A DNA stretch of 64,000 bases, from positions 1,612,001 through 1,676,000 of the forward strand of contig CP118523.1 of the NCBI GenBank assembly GCA_029227815.1. The letters are read 5' to 3'. The stretch comes from Clostridiaceae bacterium M8S5 (GTDB lineage: Bacteria > Bacillota > Clostridia > Tissierellales > MCWD3). A program made the position numbers and the translations under genes. Shown here piece after piece: positions 8,991 to 17,296 of the stretch. The stretch's first letter is position 1. Each line of letters opens with the position of its first letter. The notes below the pieces were generated by a model. It ran no database searches, was not told where the DNA came from, and worked only from the letters and a program-made list of their open reading frames with translations.

Positions 8991-9638
8991 ATGAGCAGAA
9001 CATATTTTTGTTTTGATAATATAGAAGAACTATCCGAAGAAGAAATAACCTACATGCTATATCAAGAAGGCAAGACAATAAAACAGATAGCTATTATTAG
9101 AAGAATGAATGAAAAAGAAGTAAGTGAGCATTTGATAAAGATAAAAGTTAAACGACCTAAAAGTACTAATAATACATTTATAGTTGAATTGTTAAGCATG
9201 GTAAAAAATGATAGAATCAAGAAGCTAATGAGTTTAAATGATGAACAAATTAGAGAGTTAAAAATAGAGTTATATAATGATTATACAAAATACAAAAACT
9301 CTGAGGACAGAATGATATTGATATGGCTTATAGGAGAAATTAGAGATATTAAGTTTTTACCATTTTTAAAAATGGAGTTAAGAAGCAAAAAAGTTAACCA
9401 TAGAAGACTTGCTTGTTCTGCTTTAGGTAAAATAAACGATAAAAAATCAAAAGAGTGGTTAGAAGAAATGCTAAGAGATGAAAATTCTCAGGTAAGGCAA
9501 TATGCAATAAAAGCACTTAGTAATATTGCTGATGAAAAAACATATAGTTTAATATATAGTATTTACAAAAATGAAAGTGAAAAGCAATATGTTAAAAAGA
9601 CAGCAAAGGATGTACTAGAAAAATTAAAAATAATATGA
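8991..9638 (+). CDS. HEAT-repeat protein with N-terminal helix-turn-helix-like segment
   Basis: A 215-residue cytoplasmic protein when started at the ATG at 8991, which has AAAGGAGAA 6 bp upstream; an in-frame TTG at 8970 overlaps hflX and lacks a site. The N-terminal 70 residues (EEEITYMLYQEGKTIKQIAIIRRMN) look like a helix-turn-helix that reads a 'gene by gene' regulator or RNA/DNA partner. The rest forms two or three HEAT repeats, for example VNHRRLACSALGKINDKKSK and SQVRQYAIKALSNIADEKT. HEAT repeats bind proteins. It lies 13 bp after hflX; the partner is unknown. Confidence 0.7.
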   Translation: MSRTYFCFDNIEELSEEEITYMLYQEGKTIKQIAIIRRMNEKEVSEHLIKIKVKRPKSTNNTFIVELLSMVKNDRIKKLMSLNDEQIRELKIELYNDYTKYKNSEDRMILIWLIGEIRDIKFLPFLKMELRSKKVNHRRLACSALGKINDKKSKEWLEEMLRDENSQVRQYAIKALSNIADEKTYSLIYSIYKNESEKQYVKKTAKDVLEKLKII

Positions 9639-9725
9639 AACATGCTTATAATCTATAAAAAATTAGAACATAATAATACCAAAGGAAGTTTAATCTGAAA
9701 TATTTAAGAAACATCGATGAATATG

Positions 9726-9781
9726 TTGTAATTAGAAGGATGCAGTATAGTTATTGATTTTCTATGAATAATTTAGGTTTA
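9726..9781 (+). repeat. 56-bp direct repeat, copy 1
   Basis: Identical over 56 bp to 9890-9945. It begins TTGTAATTAGAAGGATGC and ends ATAATTTAGGTTTA. The repeat offset is 164 bp. A diverged relative lies at 35042-35076. Confidence 0.92.
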
Positions 9782-9889
9782 ACCTAAAATGTTCGTGGAA
9801 CTTTAATGAATATGTTGTAGTTTTCAAAATACAATGTTTCAGCAGTTTTGAAGGTGTACTCGGTAGTACGGCGAAAAAATGATGAAGTA

Positions 9890-9945
9890 TTGTAATTAGA
9901 AGGATGCAGTATAGTTATTGATTTTCTATGAATAATTTAGGTTTA
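9890..9945 (+). repeat. 56-bp direct repeat, copy 2
   Basis: Exact second copy of 9726-9781. It ends 60 bp before the Nudix-fold gene, so it may lie in that gene's 5' region. No coding potential is evident. Confidence 0.92.
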
Positions 9946-10005
9946 GTATAGAAAATTTTACTAAATTGAGGTATAATTAAATAAAAAGATAGGGAGGCGG
10001 TTATA

Positions 10006-10437
10006 ATGCTTTTTAGAAATTGTGCTGGTGGTGTTGTTTTTTATGGTGAAAAGGTTTTCATATTAAAGAATGAGAAAAGAGAATGGATATTGCCTAAGGG
10101 TAGAATTCGTAATGGTTCTTTAGCGACTGAGATTGCTATACAGAGTGTTAAACAAGAGTCAAATTTAACACCTAGAATAGTGTCTACTGCTGGAGAAACT
10201 AGTTACGAATTTTTTTCTATGACGAGAAAAAGACCAGTATGCAATGAAATACTGTGGTATATTATGGAAGTTGATGACCCCCAATATAAAATTAACGAAA
10301 GTGACGGTTTTATTGATGGGGGATTCTTTTTTATAGATGACGCATTAAAGCTTATAACATACAGCCAAGACAGGGCTTTAGTTAATCTATCATATAAAAA
10401 ATACAAAAGCTTTAAAGATGAGCAAATAACTGCATAA
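10006..10437 (+). CDS. Nudix-fold protein with degenerate Nudix box
   Basis: A 143-residue protein with a Nudix-like start (NCAGGVVFYGEKVFILKN) and the WILPKG that normally leads into the catalytic box. The canonical box G-x5-E-x7-R-E-U-x-E-E-x-G-U maps onto G32 to L54. Here Ser38 replaces the first Glu, Gln46 the Arg, Ser47 the next Glu, Gln50 the first of the paired Glu, and Asn53 the Gly; only Glu51 remains of the catalytic acids. Hydrolysis of a nucleoside diphosphate substrate is therefore unlikely, and a binding or regulatory role is more probable. It is a single gene with GGGAGG upstream and its own terminator. Confidence 0.75.
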   Translation: MLFRNCAGGVVFYGEKVFILKNEKREWILPKGRIRNGSLATEIAIQSVKQESNLTPRIVSTAGETSYEFFSMTRKRPVCNEILWYIMEVDDPQYKINESDGFIDGGFFFIDDALKLITYSQDRALVNLSYKKYKSFKDEQITA

Positions 10438-10455
10438 AACTATATAGTGAATAGA

Positions 10456-10487
10456 GGATTACTGAGAAACATTAGTAATCCTTTTTT
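10456..10487 (+). terminator. Intrinsic terminator after the Nudix-fold gene
   Basis: Perfect 8-bp stem GGATTACT (10456-10463) with AGTAATCC (10474-10481), followed by six T. Confidence 0.85.
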
Positions 10488-10575
10488 GTGTTTAAATATT
10501 AGTATATATATTTAAAAAATAATGTTATACTATAAATAGTTTGCAAGATAAGTTATGTATGCGAGGTGATATAAA

Positions 10576-11223
10576 TTGAAGAATACATATAAAACACTAT
10601 TTGACTTTGGCACTGATGAAGTTATAATAAACAAATCTAGGTTTATAGGATATGCTAAGCCTGCAGAAACAGAGGAGGAAGCTATCAAGTTTATAGAAAA
10701 AATAAAAACAAAACATAAAGATGCTACACATAATGTTCATGGATATGTAATAGGGGAAAATAGTAACATACAAAGATTTAGTGATGATGGTGAACCAAGC
10801 GGTTCAGCAGGCATACCAGTATTAGAGGTACTAAAAAAAGAAGACTTAAGAAATACAGTAGTGGTAGTTACTAGATACTATGGAGGAATAAAACTTGGAG
10901 TTGGCGGGTTAATAAGAGCTTATACAAAAGGGGCGAAAATAGCTATAGAAAGAGCTATAGTAGTTGACAAGGTACTGTATCAAAATGTGCTACTAAGAAT
11001 AAATTATGGATTGTTAGGTAAAGTAAAAAATGAATTATTAAGATTCGACTATTATATAAAAGACATAATATATGATGATGCAGTGGGTATAAATGTTATG
11101 TGCGATATGAAAAAAGTTCAAAACTTAATTAGCACAATAACAGATATAACAAGTGCACAGGCTGATATCATGGAGCTAGAAGAAGAGTATGTTCATATAA
11201 AAGATGGCAAAATACTTGTTTAA
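10576..11223 (+). CDS. YigZ/IMPACT family protein
   Basis: A 215-residue cytoplasmic protein of the UPF0029/IMPACT family. The N-terminal domain carries the signature SGSAGIPVLEVLKK and VVVTRYYGGIKLGVGGLIRA (about residues 75-115), followed by the small C-terminal UPF0029 domain (about 135-205). Eukaryotic IMPACT regulates Gcn2 by binding Gcn1; the bacterial role is uncertain. The start is a TTG at 10576 behind GAGGTGAT. It is convergent with the TauE pair, with only 3 bp between the stops. Confidence 0.92.
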   Translation: MKNTYKTLFDFGTDEVIINKSRFIGYAKPAETEEEAIKFIEKIKTKHKDATHNVHGYVIGENSNIQRFSDDGEPSGSAGIPVLEVLKKEDLRNTVVVVTRYYGGIKLGVGGLIRAYTKGAKIAIERAIVVDKVLYQNVLLRINYGLLGKVKNELLRFDYYIKDIIYDDAVGINVMCDMKKVQNLISTITDITSAQADIMELEEEYVHIKDGKILV

Positions 11224-11226
11224 ACA

Positions 11227-11577
11227 CTAGGTATCTTTTACGAATAATTCGTGTACACCCATTATAAGTAAAAATATTGCAAATATGATTCTAAGAATAT
11301 TAGAATCAAAAACGACTGCCATTTTAGCACCAACAATAGAGCCAATAATACCCATCAGTATTATTGGTATGATAGGTTTTAATTTAAGGTTTTTGTTATA
11401 AAAATGAGTAATTAATGCAATCGTAGCTGTGGGTAAGTAAATAAATAAATTGATTCCTTGAGCTTGTTTTTGGGTTAAAGAGGTCAATAGTATAAGACCT
11501 GGTATTAGTATAGTGCCACCACCAATTCCCATGCCACTAATAATACCGGTAATCAGACCTAAACTTAACAAAAGCAT
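11227..11577 (-). CDS. Half-size TauE/SafE family membrane protein (second half)
   Basis: A 116-residue membrane protein with about four hydrophobic segments. It opens with the family's Gly-rich motif LITGIISGMGIGGGTILIP. TauE/SafE anion (sulfite/sulfoacetate-type) exporters are usually about 250 residues built from two such repeats. Here the repeats are separate genes, and this one starts inside the end of its partner (13-bp overlap). A heteromeric transporter is the simplest reading. A frameshift in a former full-length gene is less likely because each half has its own start and its own Gly-rich N-terminus. Confidence 0.75.
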   Translation of the reverse strand: MLLLSLGLITGIISGMGIGGGTILIPGLILLTSLTQKQAQGINLFIYLPTATIALITHFYNKNLKLKPIIPIILMGIIGSIVGAKMAVVFDSNILRIIFAIFLLIMGVHELFVKDT

Positions 11578-11936
11578 TTTATCAACATCCTTATAGCAAC
11601 GATAATCATCAAGATTCCAAAGGTTTTTCTTAGCAGTTTCTTAGGAACTTTATTTAGTAGTTTAGCACCAATATATCCACCTATGACACTGCCACTTGCA
11701 ACGATTAAACCCGTTTTTAATTCAACATAACCGTTTTCAAAATATATGAAAGTGCTAATAATAGTTATAGGGAATATTATAGCAATAGCAGTGGCATGAG
11801 ATTTATGAGGGTCTAAATTAACACAGTACTTTAAAAAAGGGACAATTATGATTCCACCACCAGAACCAATGAGTCCATTTATTAAACCTGTTATGAGACC
11901 AACTATATAAAGCTTATAATTAAATTTATTATACAT
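11565..11936 (-). CDS. Half-size TauE/SafE family membrane protein (first half)
   Basis: A 123-residue membrane protein, first in its minus-strand operon. It has a short N-terminal tail and then LITGLINGLIGSGGGIIIVP, the same Gly-rich motif found in its partner at 11227, followed by about three more hydrophobic segments. It is expected to pair with the downstream half to form one eight-helix permease for a small organic or inorganic sulfur anion; the substrate is not shown by the sequence. GAGGTGTA lies just upstream of the ATG. The gene is divergent from nadE, with an 81-bp shared promoter region. Confidence 0.75.
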   Translation of the reverse strand: MYNKFNYKLYIVGLITGLINGLIGSGGGIIIVPFLKYCVNLDPHKSHATAIAIIFPITIISTFIYFENGYVELKTGLIVASGSVIGGYIGAKLLNKVPKKLLRKTFGILMIIVAIRMLIKCFC

Positions 11937-12017
11937 ATATACACCTCTTTGGTAGTATTAGTATTCCTTATGAATTTGTAGATATTCATTAACAAACAAA
12001 AGTTAGGAGGAAAAGTT

Positions 12018-12749
12018 ATGAATGATATAGCAAAACTATGTGATGACTTGACAAACTGGATAAAAGAAAAAGTATTAGGTGCTGGGTGTAAAGGAGTCGT
12101 ATTAGGGATTAGCGGAGGTATAGATTCAGCAGTAGTAGCAGGACTTGCAAAAAGAGCATTTCCAGATAACACACTCGGTATAATAATGCCATGTCATAGC
12201 AATGAATTAGATGAAGAACATGGTATGCTTTTGATAAATAGCTTAAATATAAAGCACGATAAAGTTGATTTGAGAAGTACATTTGATGTACTGACTAGAG
12301 AACTAAAAGATGATAAATCCAATAAGCTAGCAACAGCAAATATAAAGCCTAGACTCAGAATGATGACGCTTTATTATTATGCACAAAGAAGCAATTACCT
12401 TGTAGCTGGAACAGGTAACAAGAGTGAAATAACAGTGGGGTATTTTACTAAACATGGAGACAGTGGAGTAGATATATTACCTATATGTGATTTAGTAAAA
12501 CACGAAGTTTGGGAATTAGCAAGATATTTAAAAATACCAACAGAGATAATAGACAAAGCGCCATCAGCAGGTCTTTGGGATGAACAAACAGACGAAACAG
12601 AGATGGGATTTTCATACGAAGTATTAGATAAGTATATATTAACAGGAGAAGCTCCTAAAGAGATTAAAGAAAAGATAGACTCAATGAATAGAAAAAGTGA
12701 ACACAAGAGAGAGTTTGCAGCTAGATATATTAAAGAGGAAAATAAATAG
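12018..12749 (+). CDS. nadE: NH3-dependent NAD+ synthetase
   Basis: A 243-residue enzyme that amidates nicotinic acid adenine dinucleotide to NAD+, using ammonia and ATP. The PP-loop SGGIDSAVVAG lies at about residues 33-43. Other family signatures are NIKPRLRMMTLYYYAQ, GTGNKSEITVGYFTKHGD and DKAPSAGLWDEQTDE. The short length and absence of a nitrilase domain mark the ammonia-dependent type. It starts at an ATG behind AGGAGGAAAAG and ends at a strong terminator. Confidence 0.95.
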   Translation: MNDIAKLCDDLTNWIKEKVLGAGCKGVVLGISGGIDSAVVAGLAKRAFPDNTLGIIMPCHSNELDEEHGMLLINSLNIKHDKVDLRSTFDVLTRELKDDKSNKLATANIKPRLRMMTLYYYAQRSNYLVAGTGNKSEITVGYFTKHGDSGVDILPICDLVKHEVWELARYLKIPTEIIDKAPSAGLWDEQTDETEMGFSYEVLDKYILTGEAPKEIKEKIDSMNRKSEHKREFAARYIKEENK

Positions 12750-12756
12750 AAAAGAT

Positions 12757-12787
12757 GTGTACATCTTGAAGGATGTACACTTTTTTC
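12757..12787 (+). terminator. Intrinsic terminator after nadE
   Basis: Perfect 9-bp stem GTGTACATC (12757-12765) with GATGTACAC (12772-12780), followed by TTTTTT. Confidence 0.88.
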
Positions 12788-12824
12788 TTGTGTTTATAAT
12801 ACAAATATTAGCTATACATAAGAT

Positions 12825-13211
12825 TTATTTTATTTCTACCCAATAAGTTCCAATGACCTCATAAATACTATAAGTGTAGCCACAATGACAATGGTAATAA
12901 GTTTCACTTATATACCTTCGCTTTTCCATTTTTTTATAACCAACTATAATACCATCTTCTAATATGGGTCGTGAGCCCTTCTTGATAACTTCATGGCTTA
13001 TAAATGTGTTACCTTTGTTGCATTTATGGCATCCGTCGGTCCAGTAACTGCAACGGCTACTGCCTCCTCCTTCATCGTCATCATCTTCGTTATCATTTGA
13101 TAAAATAGTTGTATTTACCATATCAACTTCATTTATTGATTCTGCAAATACAAAGCTACCTAAACTTAAAATTAAAGAACTAATTAATACAAATGCCAAT
13201 ATTCTTTTCAT
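12825..13211 (-). CDS. Small secreted protein with Cys-pair motifs, unknown function
   Basis: A 128-residue protein with a clear Sec signal peptide (MKRILAFVLISSLILSLG, cleavage after FVFA around residue 23). An acidic stretch (NEDDDDEGGG) follows. The mature part contains CSYWTDGCHKCNKGN and YYHCHCGYTY, giving Cys pairs that could bind a metal or form disulfides. I recognise no family. It is a single gene with TAGGAGGTT before the ATG, lying between convergent nadE and the divergent ABC importer. Confidence 0.6.
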   Translation of the reverse strand: MKRILAFVLISSLILSLGSFVFAESINEVDMVNTTILSNDNEDDDDEGGGSSRCSYWTDGCHKCNKGNTFISHEVIKKGSRPILEDGIIVGYKKMEKRRYISETYYHCHCGYTYSIYEVIGTYWVEIK

Positions 13212-13465
13212 TAAACAACCTCCTATACAATAATATATAAATCATAACATATATTACAAATATTAACAATAAATAATGCGTTATAGGTCTAGTAAATTTT
13301 ATAATGGTCAACGAAAATTTAAACTAAAAGTAATTTTATACTTACAAAATTAATATAACTAGAGTAAGGAAAAGTTTGTACTATACCATAAAATATTTGA
13401 ACGAAGTTATTTTATGAAAGGAGGAAATGTATCAATAAATTTCATTTAAAGGGGATGAATAAATA

Positions 13466-14596
13466 ATGAAAAGAATAATAGCTGTTTTATTAATACTAAT
13501 AATGATATTTAGTTTGTCAGCATGTAAAGATAAGACAAAGATAGAAGGAAAATGGAAGATAGGTATAATGACAGGAACTGTTTCTCAAAATGAAGAGGAA
13601 TATAGAGCGGCGCAGAGAGTTCAAGAGAAATATGGTGAAGACAGAATACTGTTACAAACTTATCCTGATCAATTCATGAAAGAGCAAGAGACTGTTATTC
13701 AGAACGTTCTAACACTTGCATCTGACCCAGATGTTAAAGTAATAATCATATGTCAAGGTATTCCAGGTACATCAGCGGCTATAGACAAAGCAAAAGAGAT
13801 TAGAGATGACATAATGTTCATAGTAGGTGTAGTTGCAGAAGATCCAAAGATGATATCACCTAAAGCTGATATAATATTCCAAATAGATGAGTTGGGTATG
13901 GGACCTGCAGTGCCAAAGCAAGCAAAGAAGATGGGAGCAGAGGTATTTGTACACTATTCTTTCCCAAGACATATGTCATATGCGCTACTTTCAAAGAGAA
14001 GAGATATATTTAAAGAAGAATGTGAGAAGTTAGGATTGAAATTCGTTGAAGCAACTGCACCAGATCCAACAGGAGATGCAGGGATTTCAGGAACACAACA
14101 ATTCATACTTGAAGATGTGCCAAGAAAAGTAGCAGAGTATGGTAAAAACACAAACTTTTTCGCTACTAATTGTGCTATGATGGAACCTCTAATCCGATCA
14201 GTACTCAATGAGCAGGCTATATTTGCACAGCAATGTTGTCCATCACCATATCATGGTTATCCAGGAGCACTTGGTATAGAAATACCTGAAGACAAAAAAG
14301 GTAATGTTGAATTTATAATATCAGAAATTGAGAATAAAGTTAAAGACGCTAAAAATAAAGGCAGGATGTCAACGTGGGTAGTGCCAATGGCTATGATGTT
14401 TATAGAGGCAGGTACAGAATATGCAATTGACTATATCAATGGAGACACTGATGGTAAGCTTGATGTAGAAAAAATAAACGAGCATTTCAAAGAGTATGCA
14501 GATGCAGAAACGAAAATAACACCGTATCACAATGAAGAAACAAATAAAACCTATGATAATTATCTAATGATTATCGCAGATTTTGTAGATTTTTAA
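13466..14596 (+). CDS. DUF3798-family substrate-binding lipoprotein of an ABC importer
   Basis: A 376-residue lipoprotein: signal peptide ending in the lipobox LSAC with Cys20, then a periplasmic-binding-like fold (KIGIMTGTVSQNEEEYRAAQ, IIICQGIPGTSAAIDKAKEI, GALGIEIPEDKKGN). The features match DUF3798, a clostridial family related to BMP-type binding proteins. It sits directly upstream of an ATPase and two permeases, so it should deliver the substrate to that importer; the substrate is unknown, and sugar or nucleoside uptake is inferred only from the transporter class. AAAGGGGATG precedes the ATG. A stem-loop at 14610 separates it from the ATPase gene. Confidence 0.85.
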   Translation: MKRIIAVLLILIMIFSLSACKDKTKIEGKWKIGIMTGTVSQNEEEYRAAQRVQEKYGEDRILLQTYPDQFMKEQETVIQNVLTLASDPDVKVIIICQGIPGTSAAIDKAKEIRDDIMFIVGVVAEDPKMISPKADIIFQIDELGMGPAVPKQAKKMGAEVFVHYSFPRHMSYALLSKRRDIFKEECEKLGLKFVEATAPDPTGDAGISGTQQFILEDVPRKVAEYGKNTNFFATNCAMMEPLIRSVLNEQAIFAQQCCPSPYHGYPGALGIEIPEDKKGNVEFIISEIENKVKDAKNKGRMSTWVVPMAMMFIEAGTEYAIDYINGDTDGKLDVEKINEHFKEYADAETKITPYHNEETNKTYDNYLMIIADFVDF

Positions 14597-14609
14597 ATAA
14601 ATTAAGTTA

Positions 14610-14636
14610 GGGGCTGGATATATTTATTACAGCCCC
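14610..14636 (+). promoter_or_regulatory. Intra-operon stem-loop between binding protein and ATPase genes
   Basis: GGGGCTG (14610-14616) pairs perfectly with CAGCCCC (14630-14636). No T-run follows, so it is more likely an RNA 3'-end stabiliser or partial terminator that raises the lipoprotein level relative to the transporter, as is common in such operons. Confidence 0.55.
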
Positions 14637-14660
14637 AGCTTTAAAGCAGGAGGTGTTTTA

Positions 14661-16259
14661 TTGAGTGAACAATTTGCATTGCAGATGAAAGGGATAGTAA
14701 AAGAGTACTTTGGAAATAAAGTTTTAAAAGGAGTTGATTTATGTGTAAAACCAGGAGAGATACACGGACTCTTAGGCGAAAATGGAGCAGGGAAATCTAC
14801 TTTAATGAACGTTTTATTTGGAATGCCAGTGATATATTCAACAGGTGGATTTAGAGGAGAAATACTAATAGGCTCAAAAAAGCAAAACATAAAATCACCA
14901 CAAGATGCGATGAATTTAGGAATAGGTATGGTGCATCAAGAATTTATGCTTATAAAAGGTTTTACAATAACAGAAAATATAAAACTTAATAGAGAGATAA
15001 CAAAAGAGAATATAGTCAGCAGATTCTTTGGAAAAAAATTAGAGACTCTTGATTTTGAAAATATGAATAAAGATTCTAGAAAAGCATTAGATAAGCTTGG
15101 ACTAAGTGTAGACGAGTATGTTAAGATAGCAGGATTACCTATAGGTTATATGCAGTTTGTTGAAATAGCTAGAGAAATAGATAAACAAAATATTAAACTT
15201 TTAATATTTGATGAACCAACAGCAGTATTGACAGAAAGTGAAGCAAGTAAATTGCTTGATTCTATGAAAAAAATAGCAGATAGTGGCATAGCAATATTGT
15301 TCATAACACATAGATTAGATGAGGTAATGAGAATAACTGATAATATAACAGTACTAAGAGATGGAGAATTAGTTAAGACTGTTAGGACAAAAGATACAAA
15401 TATAAAAGAACTTGCTCAAGCTATGGTTGGAAGGAAACTAAAATCATACAAAAAGAATGTAGCTAGAGATATGAAAGACGAAGTAATTATGTCTATTAAG
15501 AATTTGAATGTAAATATGCCAGCAGAAATAGTTAATGGAGTAGACATAGACATAAGGAAAGGAGAAATATTAGGGATAGGAGGATTAGCAGGACAGGGCA
15601 AGATAGGGATCGCAAATGGTATTATGGGCCTTTATGAGAGCAGTGGAGAAGTAATATATCAAGGAGAAAAGCTAGAACTCAACAATACAAAAGATAGCTT
15701 AAAAAAATCAATAGCATTTGTATCAGAAGACAGACGAGGGGTAGGGCTTTTACTTGATAGTTCAATAGAGCTCAATATAGCTATGACAGCAATGCAGATT
15801 CACAAAAGCTTTTTAAGGAATCTAATTTTGATAAGCCAAAAAAATACCGCAAAAATAAGAGCCCATGCACAAGATATGATAAAAAAACTAGACATAAGAT
15901 GTACAGGGGCTAAACAATTAGTTAAAAGACTAAGTGGTGGCAATCAGCAGAAAATTTGCTTAGCACGTGCATTGACATTGAATCCTAATATTTTGTTTAT
16001 TTCAGAGCCAACAAGAGGAATAGACATAGGAGCAAAAAAAATAATATTAGAGTTATTATTGAAGCTAAACCAAGAGACTAACATGACAATCATTATAACA
16101 TCAAGTGAACTAGCAGAGTTAAGGTCTATATGTGATAGAATAGCTATAATTTATGAAGGTCAAGTTGAAGGGATACTAAATCCAGATGATTCTGATGAAG
16201 ATTTTGGATTAATGATGGCTGGAGAATACAATAAAGTTCATAAGGGGGAGTCAGTATGA
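14661..16259 (+). CDS. ABC transporter ATPase, double-domain sugar/nucleoside type
   Basis: A 532-residue protein with two fused ATPase domains, as in the RbsA/MglA/YufO class. Domain 1 has Walker A GENGAGKST (about 36-44), Walker B LLIFDEPTA and the H-loop ITHRLDE; its signature reads LPIGYMQFVEIARE. Domain 2 has the loose Walker A GLAGQGK usual for this class, the signature LSGGNQQK and SEPTRGIDIGA. It powers uptake through the two permeases downstream. A TTG start follows CAGGAGGTG. The stop overlaps the first permease start by 4 bp. Confidence 0.93.
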   Translation: MSEQFALQMKGIVKEYFGNKVLKGVDLCVKPGEIHGLLGENGAGKSTLMNVLFGMPVIYSTGGFRGEILIGSKKQNIKSPQDAMNLGIGMVHQEFMLIKGFTITENIKLNREITKENIVSRFFGKKLETLDFENMNKDSRKALDKLGLSVDEYVKIAGLPIGYMQFVEIAREIDKQNIKLLIFDEPTAVLTESEASKLLDSMKKIADSGIAILFITHRLDEVMRITDNITVLRDGELVKTVRTKDTNIKELAQAMVGRKLKSYKKNVARDMKDEVIMSIKNLNVNMPAEIVNGVDIDIRKGEILGIGGLAGQGKIGIANGIMGLYESSGEVIYQGEKLELNNTKDSLKKSIAFVSEDRRGVGLLLDSSIELNIAMTAMQIHKSFLRNLILISQKNTAKIRAHAQDMIKKLDIRCTGAKQLVKRLSGGNQQKICLARALTLNPNILFISEPTRGIDIGAKKIILELLLKLNQETNMTIIITSSELAELRSICDRIAIIYEGQVEGILNPDDSDEDFGLMMAGEYNKVHKGESV

Positions 16260-17293
16260 ATAAAACAAAAAGAATAGTAAGAAATATAGGTTTACCTAGA
16301 ATAATAATAACTCTATTTTTCTTATTGTTATGTATTTTAGCAGTCATACTAAACCTTCAAACCAAAAGACTCTTTTCAGATGTTTTAGTAAGAATAGGTA
16401 TGAATGGGATAATGGTATTAGCAATGGTTCCAGCTATTTTAAGTGGTACAGGGCCAAATTTTGGACTTCCACTTGGTATAGTTTGTGGACTTTTGGGAGC
16501 AATTTTGAGTATAGAATTAGATTTGACAGGGTTTTATGGTTTTTTTATGGCAATAGCAATAGCAGTACCTATCGCTGTGATAATTGGATGGGTATATGGT
16601 AAAATGCAAAACGCTGTAAAAGGCTCAGAGATGATGGTAGCAACTTACACAGGGTTTTCAGTAGTATCTCTGATGTGTATTGTTTGGCTAGTTATACCTC
16701 TTAAGAGTGAAGAAATGGTTTGGCCTATAGGTAAAGGGCTAAGAGTTACAATATCACTAAAAGATAGATTTGATAAGATATTAAATAATCTGTGGGATTT
16801 TAAGATATTAGGAGTAAAAATTCCAACAGGGCTACTACTGTTTTTCTTGTTAATGTGTATTATTGTATGGCTCTTTTTTAGAAGTAAGAGAGGGTTAGCA
16901 ATAAAAGCATCTGGCGACAATCCACGATTTGCTAAGGCTTCTGGAATCAGTATAAATAACAATAGAATTATAGGCACTATATTATCTACAGTCTTTGGAG
17001 CGATAGGAATAATAGTATATGCGCAGAGTTATGGGTTTATTCAGCTATATCAAGCACCGTTAATGATGGCATTCCCAGCTGTAGCTGCGATACTCATAGG
17101 TGGAGCATCAGCAAGCAAAGCAAAAGTATCACATGTGCTAATAGGAACTTTTTTATTTCAAGGATTACTTACAATAGCTCTGCCAGTTGCAAATTCAATA
17201 GTAAAACAAGGTCAGCTTTCCGAAATAGCTAGAATGATAGTACAAAACGGTATTATTTTGTATGCATTAACTAAAGTTGGCGGGGGTGAATAA
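16256..17293 (+). CDS. ABC transporter permease, sugar/nucleoside type
   Basis: A 345-residue permease with eight to ten hydrophobic segments. It contains IKASGDNPRFAKASGI and the C-terminal FPAVAAILIGGASASKAK, matching the branched-chain/ribose-type permease family (BPD_transp_2). Its ATG lies inside the ATPase stop region (ATGA, 4-bp overlap), indicating coupled translation. It should form a heterodimer with the next permease. Confidence 0.9.
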   Translation: MNKTKRIVRNIGLPRIIITLFFLLLCILAVILNLQTKRLFSDVLVRIGMNGIMVLAMVPAILSGTGPNFGLPLGIVCGLLGAILSIELDLTGFYGFFMAIAIAVPIAVIIGWVYGKMQNAVKGSEMMVATYTGFSVVSLMCIVWLVIPLKSEEMVWPIGKGLRVTISLKDRFDKILNNLWDFKILGVKIPTGLLLFFLLMCIIVWLFFRSKRGLAIKASGDNPRFAKASGISINNNRIIGTILSTVFGAIGIIVYAQSYGFIQLYQAPLMMAFPAVAAILIGGASASKAKVSHVLIGTFLFQGLLTIALPVANSIVKQGQLSEIARMIVQNGIILYALTKVGGGE

Positions 17294-17296
17294 TTA

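Larger units (their letters stand above)
9639..10005. other. Intergenic region with direct repeats
   Basis: 367 bp without a supported gene. It is occupied mostly by the 56-bp direct repeat pair and shorter reiterated words (ATGAATATGTTGTA at 9717 and 9807). TTTAGGTTTAACCTAAA at 9772-9788 is a near-perfect dyad. A TATAAT at 9972 may be the -10 box for the downstream gene, but I see no good -35. Confidence 0.5.

Noticed and set aside
11903..12172. Minus-strand ORF spanning the nadE start
   Set aside because: It overlaps nadE and its promoter region, has no site and no recognisable product.
13414..13449. 11-residue leader ORF before the DUF3798 lipoprotein
   Set aside because: Its ATG has no ribosome site; the GGAGG inside it more likely reflects chance or an alternative site.
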